DNA of 64,000 nucleotides from JANPPS01 sp965246835 (GTDB lineage Bacteria; Pseudomonadota; Alphaproteobacteria; Acetobacterales; Acetobacteraceae). The translations under genes and the position numbers were made by a program. Shown piece by piece: positions 42,009 to 51,467 of the stretch (its first letter is position 1; every line of letters starts with the position of its first letter). The DNA lies in NCBI GenBank assembly GCA_965246835.1, contig CBDFFQ010000001.1, positions 1,116,001 to 1,180,000 on the forward strand, given 5' to 3'. The notes under the pieces were generated by a model. That model ran no database searches. It was not told the origin of the DNA and saw only the letters and a program-made list of their open reading frames with translations.

Positions 42009-45000
42009 ATGGACCGGCCTGGCGACGATTCCCGCACTGATCTGCACCCGCTTTGGACGCCCGCGCTAGATCCCCTGTTCTGGCCGGCCGCCCGTATGGG
42101 GGTCGAGAGCGCCTGGACGGCCCACGTCCCGTTCGCACACTGGATCGTGGCCGCGCTGCAGCCGCGCGCGATCGTGGAGCTGGGCACGCATAACGGCGTG
42201 TCCTACGCCGCATTCTGCGAAGCCGTGCAGCGCAGCCGCCTCGATTGCCGGTGCTATGCCGTGGACACCTGGCAAGGGGATGAACACGCCGGGCACTATG
42301 GCGAGGAGGTCTATAACGATCTGCGCCGCTTCCACGACCTGCATTACGCTGCCTTCTCCGACCTGCTGCGCTGCACGTTCGACCAGGCGCTGGACTATGT
42401 GCCGGATGGCTCGGTCGACCTGCTGCACATCGACGGGCTGCATACGTATGAGGCCGTGCGGCATGATTTCGAGGCCTGGCACCCCAAGCTGTCGGATCGA
42501 GCCGTGGTGTTGTTCCACGACACAAACGTCCGCGAGCGCGGCTTCGGCGTGTGGCGCTATTGGGCGGAGCTGGCGGCGGCGTTCCCGGCGTTCGAGTTCC
42601 TGCACGGCCATGGGCTCGGGGTGCTGTGCGTGGGGCAGCAGGGCAGCGAGGCCGTGCGCGGCCTGGCCACCCTGCCGGACCCGGCGGCCAACGCGGTGCG
42701 CGAGCGCTTCGCGTTCCTGGGTGAGCGCTGGGTGCAGGACATGCGGGCGGTGCAGCTGGCCGCGCATACCAGCCGCGAATACGTGGCGCTGAGCGAGCGG
42801 GCGTTCCAGGCTTCCCATCGCGCCGACCAGCTTGGCCAGGACGTCGCCCGGATCGAAGCCGAGGGGCAGGATCGTCTGGCCCGGGAGCGGCAGCGCGCCG
42901 TCGCCGCCGAGCAGGAGGCCGAAAGCCTGCGCCGCGACGCCGGTGTGATGCGGGAGCAGGCGGCCCAAGCCGTGGCCGAGCGGGACGAGGCCACCCGGGC
43001 GGCCGAGGCGGCCCGGATCGCCACGCACGCCGCCGCCGAAGCGGCAGCCGCCCATGAAGCCGCCCGTCTTCTGGCCGAAACCGACCGCGAACAGGCAGAT
43101 CGAGCACGGGCCGATGCCATCCGCCGGGCGGACACCCTGTCCCACTCGCTCGGCCAAGCCCAGCAGGAGGCGCAGGTCGCCCGGGCGCAACTGGCCGATA
43201 CCACGGCGGCGCTGCGCATGGTGCAATCCTCCACCGCCTGGCGCGCCACCGCGCCCCTGCGCCGCACGCTGGACGCATCGCCCGCGCTGGGCCAGGTGGC
43301 GCGGCGGGCGGTGCGGGCCGGCAAATGGGGCCTGGTCTGGCGCATACCGCTCCGCCTGCGCGTGCGCCACGCCCAACAGGCGGAGGCCGAGCGGCTCACC
43401 CGGTCCGGCGCGTTCGACGCGGGGTCTTATCTCGCGGCCAATCCGGACGTCGCGGCGTCGGGCATCTCGCCCGCCCTGCACTGGGTCCGCTTCGGGCAGC
43501 ATGAGGGGCGGCACCGGGCGCCGCATGACGCCGCTCGTGCCGCAGCACCCCAGCCGGGCCACCCGACCATCCCCTACGAAGCCTGGATCGAACGCCACCG
43601 GTTGGTTCCGGCCGAGCTCGATCTGCAGCGCCGCCTGGTGCAGGAGCTGCCGGGCCGGCCGTTGATCAGCATTCTAACCCCGGTCTATCGGGTCGATGCC
43701 GCGGTGCTGGACGACACGATCCGCTCCGTCGTGGCGCAGACCTATCCCGATTGGGAGCTGTGCCTCGCGGTCGGCGACACGACGGACCCGGCCCGTGCCG
43801 CCATGCTCGACCGCTGGGCCGGGCAAGATCCTCGGATATGCGTGCACATCCTGAGCGAGAATGGCGGCATTTCCCGCAACTCGGACGCGGCTCTCGCCAT
43901 GGCGCGCGGCGAGTGGGCGGTGCTGCTGGACCATGACGATCTGCTGACGCCCGATGCGCTGTTCGAGCTTGCCCGCGCCGCGCTGGAAGACCCGGGCGCC
44001 GCGATGATCTACAGCGACAAGGACCAGGTCGGCGCCGATGGGCTGACCCGGCAGCACCCGCTCATGAAGCCGGCCTGGTCACCGGACATCATGCTGAACG
44101 CCAACTACCTGACCCATCTGAACATGATGCGGGTCGACCGCCTGCGCGCCATCGGCGGCTGGGACCCGGACACGGATGGGGCGCAGGATTGGGATTTGTT
44201 CTTCCGGGCGATCGGCACCGAGGGCCGCGTCCGCCATGTGCCGCGCGTGCTGTATCATTGGCGCCAGGTCGCGACCTCCGTGGCTGCAGGCGGGTTCGAC
44301 GCCAAGCCCTGGGCCGCGGACGGGCAGGTCCGCGCCGTTACCAAGCACCTCCATGCCACCGGCTGGCCCGGCGCCTCCGTCACGTTCGACGGCCCGATGC
44401 TGCGCGTGGTCTGGCCGCCCTCGCAGCTCTCCATCAGCCTGCTGGTCTTACCGAACGGCACCGAGGCCGCTGCACCCGTGTTCGCCTGGCCAGGCCGGGT
44501 CGAGATCGTGGCGGCGCCCGGCGCACTGACCGGCGTGCCGGGCCTGCGTGCCGCGCGGGGCTCACCGGCCGCCATGCTGGACGCGCTGGCCGCCGCCGCG
44601 ACCGGTGATGTCCTGGTGGTGCTGGATGCGGGCCTGGCGTTGCAAGCGCCGGAGTGGCTGGCCGAGCTGGTGGGCCCGCTCGCCAACCCCGCCATCGCGG
44701 CCGTGGCGGGCGCGACGTATCGCCCGGACGGCACGATCGACGCGATGGGCGCGTTCTGCATCGATGGCGAGGTCAGGCCCGGTTTCGGCGGCCTCACTTT
44801 TTGCCAGGGCGGGCCGTTCGGCAACTCGGCCTGGTATGGCAATGCGAGCGCGGCGCCGCTGCGGTTCCTGGCGATGCGCCGGGCCGATTGGCGGTCCGTG
44901 GCGCAGCATTCCGTGCATGGCCGGGCCGATCTTTCCGTCACGTTGGCGCTGGTGGAACAAGGCCGGCGCATCCTGCTGAACCCGTTCGCGATCGCCACGG

Positions 45001-46337
45001 CGCGGCGGGCGGACCCGTTCGTCACCACGGATACGGAGGCGCTGCGCACCCGCTTCGTCGCGGCGCTGCCGGGGGGCGACCCGCATGTCAGCCCGCATCT
45101 GACCTTCGCGGGCACCGGCTGGCTGGGCTTCCGCGCGCCGCGGGAGGACACGGGGGCGGACCACAATTTCGCGGCCGAGGCCCGCTACGTCGCCCATGCC
45201 TATGACGCCGATGCGGCGGACATCGCCCGCTCCCGCGCCGCCTGCGCCGCCGCGCCGGCCGCACCGCTTGGGAGTGTGGCCTGGCTCGTGCCGCCCTTCG
45301 CCGTGCCGTTCTATGGCGGCATCTACACGATCCTCCGCACCGCCGAGTTCATGCGCACCCGGCACGGCGTGCGCCCGCTGTTTTCCGTCATGGGCGCCGA
45401 ACCGGGCCGCTCCTCACCAGATGCCGTCCGCGCCGTGATCGCCCAGGCCTTCCCGGCGCTGGCCGCCGCCGCCACGATCGAAATCCTGCGCGGGCCGGAC
45501 GAGCCGTTCGGCGGCGGGCCGGTCGATGCGCTGGTGTCGACGCTGTGGATCACCGCCTACCGCGCCCTCCGCGCGCCGGACGTGCGCCGCAAGTTCTACC
45601 TCGTGCAGGATTGGGAGCCGCTGTTCTACCCGGCCGGCAGCATCAGCGGCTTGGTGGAGGCCACCTACCGCTTCGGCTTCCACGCCATCTGCAACACCCC
45701 GGCGCTCGCCGAGAGTTACCGCGGCCTCGGCGGCGATGCGGACCATTTCATGCCGGCCGTGGATGGCGCCGTGTTCCATCCCCGGCGCGGCGCCCGGCCG
45801 GAAGGGGCGCCATTCCGCCTGTTCTGCTACGCCCGGCCCGCCACGCCCCGCAATGGCTTCGAAACGCTCGCCCACGCGCTCCGCCGGTTGAAGGAGCGGC
45901 ATGGCGACGGCATCGACATCCTGACGGCCGGTGCCGAGTGGCGGCCGGAGGCGCATGGGCTCGGCGGCGTGGTGCGGCATCTCGGCCTGTTGCCGTATGC
46001 CAGGACCGGCGAGCTGTATCGCGCGTGCGACGCCGGGCTGGTGGCGATGGCGACGCGGCATCCCTCCTATCTGCCGTTCGAGCTGATGGCATCCGGCGCC
46101 GCCGTCGTGACCAACCGCAACCCGCATACCGCGTGGCTGCTGCAAGACGGCGTGAACGCCAGCCTGTGCGAGCTGACGCAAGGGGACGTGGTGCGCGGCG
46201 TGGAGGCGGTGATGGACGGGGCGTTCCGGGCCCGGCTGGTGCAGGGCGGCATCGCCACCATCGCCCGCGGTCATGCCGATTGGGACGCGACCTGCGCCAC
46301 GATCCACGGCGTGCTGGACCGGGTTTGCCGGGAGTGA
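42009..46337 (+). CDS. Giant methyltransferase-glycosyltransferase fusion
   Basis: Multidomain protein of 1442 residues. Residues about 40-230 form a class I methyltransferase-like domain (IVELGTHNGVSYAAFCEAVQ; VDLLHIDGLHTYEAVRHDFE). About 260-430 is an Ala/Glu/Arg-rich coiled coil. Near 467-503 there is one YLAANPDV...HEGR unit, also found in the surface protein. About 550-760 is a GT2/GT-A domain (ISILTPVYRVDAAVLDDTIR; LLDHDDLLTPDALFEL). A degenerate second GT2-like region follows (about 800-1080). About 1090-1440 is a WsaF/GT4-like domain (VAWLVPPFAVPFYGGIYTIL; KFYLVQDWEPLFYPAG). It likely assembles and caps a surface glycan. The start at 42009 is a guess among ATGs; it overlaps the next gene by four bases. 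Confidence 0.85.
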   Translation: MDRPGDDSRTDLHPLWTPALDPLFWPAARMGVESAWTAHVPFAHWIVAALQPRAIVELGTHNGVSYAAFCEAVQRSRLDCRCYAVDTWQGDEHAGHYGEEVYNDLRRFHDLHYAAFSDLLRCTFDQALDYVPDGSVDLLHIDGLHTYEAVRHDFEAWHPKLSDRAVVLFHDTNVRERGFGVWRYWAELAAAFPAFEFLHGHGLGVLCVGQQGSEAVRGLATLPDPAANAVRERFAFLGERWVQDMRAVQLAAHTSREYVALSERAFQASHRADQLGQDVARIEAEGQDRLARERQRAVAAEQEAESLRRDAGVMREQAAQAVAERDEATRAAEAARIATHAAAEAAAAHEAARLLAETDREQADRARADAIRRADTLSHSLGQAQQEAQVARAQLADTTAALRMVQSSTAWRATAPLRRTLDASPALGQVARRAVRAGKWGLVWRIPLRLRVRHAQQAEAERLTRSGAFDAGSYLAANPDVAASGISPALHWVRFGQHEGRHRAPHDAARAAAPQPGHPTIPYEAWIERHRLVPAELDLQRRLVQELPGRPLISILTPVYRVDAAVLDDTIRSVVAQTYPDWELCLAVGDTTDPARAAMLDRWAGQDPRICVHILSENGGISRNSDAALAMARGEWAVLLDHDDLLTPDALFELARAALEDPGAAMIYSDKDQVGADGLTRQHPLMKPAWSPDIMLNANYLTHLNMMRVDRLRAIGGWDPDTDGAQDWDLFFRAIGTEGRVRHVPRVLYHWRQVATSVAAGGFDAKPWAADGQVRAVTKHLHATGWPGASVTFDGPMLRVVWPPSQLSISLLVLPNGTEAAAPVFAWPGRVEIVAAPGALTGVPGLRAARGSPAAMLDALAAAATGDVLVVLDAGLALQAPEWLAELVGPLANPAIAAVAGATYRPDGTIDAMGAFCIDGEVRPGFGGLTFCQGGPFGNSAWYGNASAAPLRFLAMRRADWRSVAQHSVHGRADLSVTLALVEQGRRILLNPFAIATARRADPFVTTDTEALRTRFVAALPGGDPHVSPHLTFAGTGWLGFRAPREDTGADHNFAAEARYVAHAYDADAADIARSRAACAAAPAAPLGSVAWLVPPFAVPFYGGIYTILRTAEFMRTRHGVRPLFSVMGAEPGRSSPDAVRAVIAQAFPALAAAATIEILRGPDEPFGGGPVDALVSTLWITAYRALRAPDVRRKFYLVQDWEPLFYPAGSISGLVEATYRFGFHAICNTPALAESYRGLGGDADHFMPAVDGAVFHPRRGARPEGAPFRLFCYARPATPRNGFETLAHALRRLKERHGDGIDILTAGAEWRPEAHGLGGVVRHLGLLPYARTGELYRACDAGLVAMATRHPSYLPFELMASGAAVVTNRNPHTAWLLQDGVNASLCELTQGDVVRGVEAVMDGAFRARLVQGGIATIARGHADWDATCATIHGVLDRVCRE

Positions 46338-47248
46338 GGGGCGTCGTGTTGCGGGCGCCGGGCTCGCGGTTCGGCGACAGGGTCTTCTACTGTGCGGATG
46401 GGCACCGGCATTGGGTGACGGACGGCGCGTGGTTCGCCCAGAACGGCTTTCGCTGGCCCGATGACCTCCGGGACGTGGCGCCCGAGATGCTGGAGGCATT
46501 CCGCCCCGGCCGCGTCGCCGCCCGGAACTGGACGGCGGCGGACCGCGCAGCCCCCCGCCTCACCGGCGTGATCGAGATGCGGGAGATCATGCTCTCGGGG
46601 CTGCAGGGTCAGGGGATCGAGTTCGGCGCCGGCGCCGCTCCGCTGCCGCTGCCGCTAAGCTGCCGGGTGTCGTATGCGGATTTCTTCACGATCGACCAAT
46701 TGCGGGAGCTGTCGTACGAAGGGCAGGAAAAGCTGGACCTGGTGGTGCCGGAACGCATTGCCACGCTGGAAGGCCTCGAGGGGATCGGGCCGGCGAGCCT
46801 CGACTTCATCGCCGCGTCCCATGTGATCGAGCATACGCGGGACCCGATCGGCGCGCTGATCCGCGGCGCGGCCACGCTGCGGCCCGGTGGCAGCATCGCC
46901 CTCGTGGTGCCCGATAAGGAGCGCACCTTCGACCGGGCCCGCCCGGTCACGCCGCTCGAGCATCTCGTGGCGGATTACCGGGACCCCTCACGGGAGCGGG
47001 ACCAGGCCGACTTCCGGGAGTTCTACCGCCTGGCGTTTCCGCAGCCCGAGGCGGTGTTCGACCAGGTCTGGCGTCAGAAGTGGGCCGAGCGGTTCCCCAT
47101 CCACTATCATTGCTGGACCTATGCCAGCTTCGGCGAGATGGTTGCGTGGATTCAGCGTGAGCATGGGGTCTTTCGGGAAATCTGGTCACATCACCCGACC
47201 GGGATGGTGGACGCGATCGAATTTTATTGGGTTCTGACGATCGCATAA
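46334..47248 (+). CDS. SAM-dependent methyltransferase of the glycan locus
   Basis: Methyltransferase of about 304 residues. An N-terminal part (GDRVFYCADGHRHWVTDGAW) resembles the short zinc-ribbon-like heads in glycan methyltransferases. The SAM site is IEFGAGAAPLPLPL, and LDFIAASHVIEHTRDPIGAL is the post-I motif, followed by LRPGGSIALVVPDKERTF. The start is GTG at 46334, overlapping the glycosyltransferase stop (GTGA); GTG 46346 is possible. Probable task: methylating or capping the glycan made by the fusion protein upstream. Confidence 0.85.
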   Translation: MRGVVLRAPGSRFGDRVFYCADGHRHWVTDGAWFAQNGFRWPDDLRDVAPEMLEAFRPGRVAARNWTAADRAAPRLTGVIEMREIMLSGLQGQGIEFGAGAAPLPLPLSCRVSYADFFTIDQLRELSYEGQEKLDLVVPERIATLEGLEGIGPASLDFIAASHVIEHTRDPIGALIRGAATLRPGGSIALVVPDKERTFDRARPVTPLEHLVADYRDPSRERDQADFREFYRLAFPQPEAVFDQVWRQKWAERFPIHYHCWTYASFGEMVAWIQREHGVFREIWSHHPTGMVDAIEFYWVLTIA

Positions 47249-47319
47249 GGCCCAGCCGCAACGTTTCGTTAAGGTCTGCCGGATACCATCGCGGCTTGCG
47301 TCCATTTGAGGCTGCCCGC

Positions 47320-48309
47320 ATGGATCTACTCTCGCTCCCGTCGCCCCCGCATCAACCTCAAACTTTCGAGGAGCGGGGGGTGACCCTCCCGGCCACGACG
47401 CCATTGCTGTCGGGCACGCGGGTGCGTTCGGGACAGATGGGGCTGGAGTTCGTGGTGCCCAACCCAGCGGGGGGCCGGGGCGTGTATATCCTGTCCTGGG
47501 CTGGGGTGAAGGAGGTGTGGCAGCCCTCGATCCATGATCGCCTTTTGCATGACGCGCTTGCCGCAGCGGAAAGCGTGACTCCGTCGACGGTGCGGCGCGC
47601 GGCGCGGACGGTGGCCGCTGGCGGCGCGGCCGGACGAGAGGCCCGGGCATCGGCGCAACGGGCGATCGCTGCGGACCGGGCCCTGCACGATCAGGCGCTC
47701 CGCCTGTTGACTGCCCGCGCCGGTATCCAAAAAGACGCTGACGCGCCCGGCTTGTCGGAACGGCTGGCCGATCTGGGCGTCGGTCCGCAGGCCGCGGAGG
47801 CGCGTATCCCGCTGCTGCTCGCTCGGATGGCGGCGTTGCGTGACGAAACCCAGGCCTGGGCCGAGGCGAATGGCGACGGCTCCGGCGTGGTCGCAGCCCT
47901 GCGAAGCGTCTCGGACCTGGCGATCCGCGGCGGCGCCCGGCTGCTGACGGATGCGCGGGCGCTCATGCAGGACCTGAAGTTCCAGGCCGCGACCTGGGAT
48001 AAGAATCGTGCCGTGCCCGGCTTCGCCCTGAACCGGCCGGATTGGTTCCTCGATGGCTGGGATTTGCCATGTCTCCTGTGGCAGCACGCCGGCACGCTCG
48101 CCGAGCAGCGGGCCGCGGTGCAGGAGATCTACATGGTGCTGCCGGTGATGCCGCGGGAAGCGGGCCGCTGGCTGGACATGAAGCTGCCTGGCCCGGGCGA
48201 AGTCGAACAGCCGAAGCGGACCGTGCTGCCCAACAAGGATTGGCGCACCGGGGTGGAACGGCTGGCCGGCATGGCGCGCAACGAGCAGCTTCGTGCGTTG
48301 GGAGGCTGA
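47320..48309 (+). CDS. Uncharacterised protein, first of a gene pair
   Basis: Protein of 329 residues, unrecognised. An N-terminal beta-like part (VPNPAGGRGVYILSWAGVKE) is followed by a long helical region rich in Ala and Arg (TVRRAARTVAAGGAAGREAR; QRAIAADRALHDQALRLLTA) and a C-terminal part with DWFLDGWDLPCLLWQ and EIYMVLPVMPREAGRWLD. There is no signal peptide or membrane helix. The next gene begins four bases after its stop and has a matching SD within this gene's end, so they act as a pair. Function is unknown. Confidence 0.65.
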   Translation: MDLLSLPSPPHQPQTFEERGVTLPATTPLLSGTRVRSGQMGLEFVVPNPAGGRGVYILSWAGVKEVWQPSIHDRLLHDALAAAESVTPSTVRRAARTVAAGGAAGREARASAQRAIAADRALHDQALRLLTARAGIQKDADAPGLSERLADLGVGPQAAEARIPLLLARMAALRDETQAWAEANGDGSGVVAALRSVSDLAIRGGARLLTDARALMQDLKFQAATWDKNRAVPGFALNRPDWFLDGWDLPCLLWQHAGTLAEQRAAVQEIYMVLPVMPREAGRWLDMKLPGPGEVEQPKRTVLPNKDWRTGVERLAGMARNEQLRALGG

Positions 48310-48313
48310 CGCG

Positions 48314-49525
48314 ATGCCTGTCACACATGCCCCGGTGGCCACGGCCGACCTCGAACAGCGGCTCTCCTGCGCCGGTGATGACCGCCTCACCCAGGTGGTG
48401 GCGCTCGTCGATTCGATGGAGGTTCGCGGCGCCGCGGACGCCCTGATCCAGCCCTTGCGGGCGCGCCTCGCCGTGCTGGCGCCGGCGCGGCCCATTCAGA
48501 TCGGACGGCTGATCTTCAAGCCACTGGATGGCGTCATCGAACCCGGCCCGCAATGGCGCCCGGGCTCCGTGGCGGTCCCTCGATCGGCCCTCGGGCTCAT
48601 CGGCGGCCTGCTCATGACCGAGATCGCCGACGTGGTGGACAGGGTGCGTCCCCGCGCGAGCGGCCATCTATGGTCCGATACCGTCGTGGTAACCGAAGTG
48701 GGGGCGCAGCTTTGGCCAGCCGCCGCCAAGGCGCTTTCGGCGATGGCCATTCCCGCAGGCTGGATCGAGACCGGCCTGCCAGAGGCCTGCTTCGATCCGA
48801 TCCGTCACAGCATCGCCGCGGTGCTGGACCAGGGGGTGCTCCTCGATAGCTGGCCGCACACCCTCCCGGATGATGATGACTTGCATGCCTGTGTCGGCGA
48901 GATCCTGACCCGGGCGCGGGAGCGCCATCCCGCGGGCGTCGGCACCGTCATCTCCGTCTTGCTGTCGAACCCTGCCGTGGCCGACACGGTGCTGGCCGTC
49001 ATCGCCTCCCTGCCTGGGGGCGATGCGGAGGCCGCGATCGAACATACCCTCCGTAAGGCGACCCACACCTTCGCCAGCGTGCTGCCGACCGTGAGCCTGG
49101 CGGCCGCGTGTAGCCAGGCGGTCCAGGCGGCGGCGCTGCTGGAGACGATCGACAGCCCCACGACCCTGGCCCGGTTTCGCGACCATGCCCTGGACTGCCG
49201 CGGCCTGGCGGAAACCGCTTGCCGCAACCGCATGGTGCAGGCGCTGGAACAGCAGATCCTGCCGGCGCTCACGGCGTCCGGTGATGCGCTCGACGATGCC
49301 GGTGCCGACCGTTTGGAGGCTGCGACCCGGGACATTCGCCGCCTTGGCCTGATTGGACGGCGTTTCGGGACGTCTGCCACGTTCGACAAGGTGCTGAACC
49401 GGACAGCCGAAGGCATCTGCGCGGCGCAGACCACAACCCTCTCGACCATCGACCGGCTCCGCCTGGCGGAGCTGCTGGTGGGGGCGGACACCGCGCTGGA
49501 ATTGATGGCGGACCGGCCGGAGTAG
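48314..49525 (+). CDS. Uncharacterised protein, second of a gene pair
   Basis: Protein of 403 residues, mostly helical and soluble, without a recognised family. Notable segments: GRLIFKPLDGVIEPGPQWRP, LIGGLLMTEIADVVDRVRP, SDTVVVTEVGAQLWPAAAKA and many Ala-rich helices to the end. The start at 48314 follows GGAGG nine bases upstream inside the previous gene. An earlier GTG in frame at 48293 is unlikely. A shared role with the 329-residue protein is inferred from spacing. Confidence 0.65.
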   Translation: MPVTHAPVATADLEQRLSCAGDDRLTQVVALVDSMEVRGAADALIQPLRARLAVLAPARPIQIGRLIFKPLDGVIEPGPQWRPGSVAVPRSALGLIGGLLMTEIADVVDRVRPRASGHLWSDTVVVTEVGAQLWPAAAKALSAMAIPAGWIETGLPEACFDPIRHSIAAVLDQGVLLDSWPHTLPDDDDLHACVGEILTRARERHPAGVGTVISVLLSNPAVADTVLAVIASLPGGDAEAAIEHTLRKATHTFASVLPTVSLAAACSQAVQAAALLETIDSPTTLARFRDHALDCRGLAETACRNRMVQALEQQILPALTASGDALDDAGADRLEAATRDIRRLGLIGRRFGTSATFDKVLNRTAEGICAAQTTTLSTIDRLRLAELLVGADTALELMADRPE

Positions 49526-49586
49526 GCTGCGCCCTGTTAGACGATTTCCAAAAAGCTGAGGTATACTCCCGGTAGGGAGACGATCC

Positions 49587-50591
49587 ATGAACCATTCAGC
49601 CCCGCGCCGCCTGTTGTTGGGTGCCGCGCTCGCGACCCCGTTCATCCGCCGGGCGCATGCCGAAATCAGCGAAGTGCTGATCTCCAAGCAGTTCGGGACG
49701 CTCTATCTCCAGCAGGACGTGATGGAGCAGCAGCGCCTGGTCGAGAAGCATGCGGCCCGGCTCGGCCTGCCCGGGCTGAAGGCCAGCTACGTCAAGCTCG
49801 GCGGGACCGGGCCGGTGACGGAAGCGCTCCTGTCCGGCAGCCTGCATTTCGCCAGCGGCGGCGCGCCCGGCGCCTTGCTGCTGTGGGATCGGACGCGTGG
49901 CACCGTCAAATCCGCCTTCGCCATGAACGCCACCAACCAGCGCCTGCTGACCGTCAATCCAGCCATCGCGTCGATCAAGGACATCACGCCGCAGGACCGG
50001 ATCGCGCTGCCCGCCACCAAGGTGAGTCCGCAGGCGATCTACCTGCAGATGGCGGCCGCCAAGGCGTTCGGGGCGGCGGAGTGGGCGCGACTCGATGCGC
50101 AGACGATCTCCCGCGCGCATCCGGATTCGATGGCGCAGATGCTGGGCCGCACGGAGATCACCTGCCATTTCTCCTCGACCCCGTTCCAGGATCGCGCCCT
50201 GCAACAGCCCGGCGTGCGGGAGATCACCAACAGCTACACCATCATGGGCGTCGATACCTCGACCCCCAATACGATCTACGCGACCTCGGCCTTTCGCAGC
50301 GGTAACCCGATCGCCTGGCAGGCGAGCCTCGCCGCGTTTGCCGAGGCGACGGACTGGATCAACGCCAATCCACGCGGCGCCGCGGAACTGTATTTGTCCG
50401 CGAGCGGCGAGAAGGACACGCCGGAGAGCGTGATGTCCGCGATGGGCGCGCCGGGCAACCGGTTCACGTTGCAGCCCGCCAACGTGCAGCGCGTGGCCAA
50501 TTTCATGGCCGATACCGGCGTCTTGAAGCGACGGCCGGAGAACCTGGCCGACTTATTCTTCCCGGAAGCCGTCGAGCGCGGCGGCACGTAA
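49587..50591 (+). CDS. NMT1/SsuA-type ABC substrate-binding protein, orphan
   Basis: Periplasmic binding protein of 334 residues. The signal peptide is short (PRRLLLGAALATPFIRRAHA), perhaps Tat-type. Family text includes FASGGAPGALLLWDRTRGTV and IALPATKVSPQAIYLQMAAA, with the thiamine/sulfonate/nitrate (NMT1) fold. No permease or ATPase gene lies beside it: motA is convergent, four bases away. It may serve a transporter elsewhere. Ligand is unknown. Confidence 0.85.
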   Translation: MNHSAPRRLLLGAALATPFIRRAHAEISEVLISKQFGTLYLQQDVMEQQRLVEKHAARLGLPGLKASYVKLGGTGPVTEALLSGSLHFASGGAPGALLLWDRTRGTVKSAFAMNATNQRLLTVNPAIASIKDITPQDRIALPATKVSPQAIYLQMAAAKAFGAAEWARLDAQTISRAHPDSMAQMLGRTEITCHFSSTPFQDRALQQPGVREITNSYTIMGVDTSTPNTIYATSAFRSGNPIAWQASLAAFAEATDWINANPRGAAELYLSASGEKDTPESVMSAMGAPGNRFTLQPANVQRVANFMADTGVLKRRPENLADLFFPEAVERGGT

Positions 50592-50594
50592 AGC

Positions 50595-51461
50595 TCAGGG
50601 CATCGGCACCGCTTGCAGGGCAGTCTCCAGCTCCTGGAAGCTGGGCATGTGCTGGTTCGGTGCCATCTTGCGCCCGGTCTCGACGCTGATCTGCGGCGCG
50701 TTGCCATGCAGATGCGCGACGAGCACGGCGCGGATCACTTCGAAGAACTTGCTTTCTTCTTCGACCACGCCCTTGAGCCGCGCCGCAAATGGGCCTGCCA
50801 TGCCATAGGCCAGCAGCACGCCGAGGAAGGTGCCGACCAGAGCGCCGCCGATCATGGCGCCCAACACGGCCGGGGGCTCGTTGATGTGGGACATGGTCTT
50901 GATCACGCCCAACACCGCCGCCACGATCCCGAGGGCCGGCAGGCCGTCGGCCATGTTTTGCAACGCATGCGCGCCGTGCAGCTCCTCATGTAGGGTTTTT
51001 TTCAGTTCCCGGCCCAGCAAATCCTCGGTCTGATGCGGGTCGTCCGCGTTCATGCCCAGCATTCGCAAATAGTCGCAGATGATCGCCGTCACGTGATGGT
51101 TGGCCAGTATCTTGGGAAACTTCTTGAATACCGTGCTGTCATTCGGCTTCTCGATATGCGCCTCGAGCGCCATCGGCCCGCGCGTTGTCGCCAGCCGGGT
51201 GAACATGAACAGCACGCTCAGCAGCTCTACATAATCGCTCTTGTGGTAGGTGGCGCCTTTCAGGATTTTCTTGAACCCGCCCAGCGTGTGCTTCACGTCA
51301 TGGATGCTGTTGGACATCAGGAAGGTGCCGATCGCGGCCCCCCCGATGGTCAACAATTCGAACGGCATGGCTTCGATCAGCGGCTCGAAGCTGCCGCCGG
51401 CCAGGGCGTAGCTGCCGAACACACACATCAGAAGGAAAACGAGGCCGCCGATGGTCAGCAT
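50595..51461 (-). CDS. motA: Flagellar motor stator protein MotA
   Basis: Stator subunit of 288 residues forming with MotB the proton channel of the flagellar motor. Helices are seen at the N-terminus (LTIGGLVFLLMCVFGSYALA) and in ALGIVAAVLGVIKTMSHINE and ALVGTFLGVLLAYGMAGPFA. The cytoplasmic loop includes the charged residues of the family (LATTRGPMALEAHIE). It follows motB after six bases. No other flagellar gene is in the window, so the stator pair is separate from the main flagellar cluster. Confidence 0.95.
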   Translation of the reverse strand: MLTIGGLVFLLMCVFGSYALAGGSFEPLIEAMPFELLTIGGAAIGTFLMSNSIHDVKHTLGGFKKILKGATYHKSDYVELLSVLFMFTRLATTRGPMALEAHIEKPNDSTVFKKFPKILANHHVTAIICDYLRMLGMNADDPHQTEDLLGRELKKTLHEELHGAHALQNMADGLPALGIVAAVLGVIKTMSHINEPPAVLGAMIGGALVGTFLGVLLAYGMAGPFAARLKGVVEEESKFFEVIRAVLVAHLHGNAPQISVETGRKMAPNQHMPSFQELETALQAVPMP

Positions 51462-51467
51462 GGCGGA

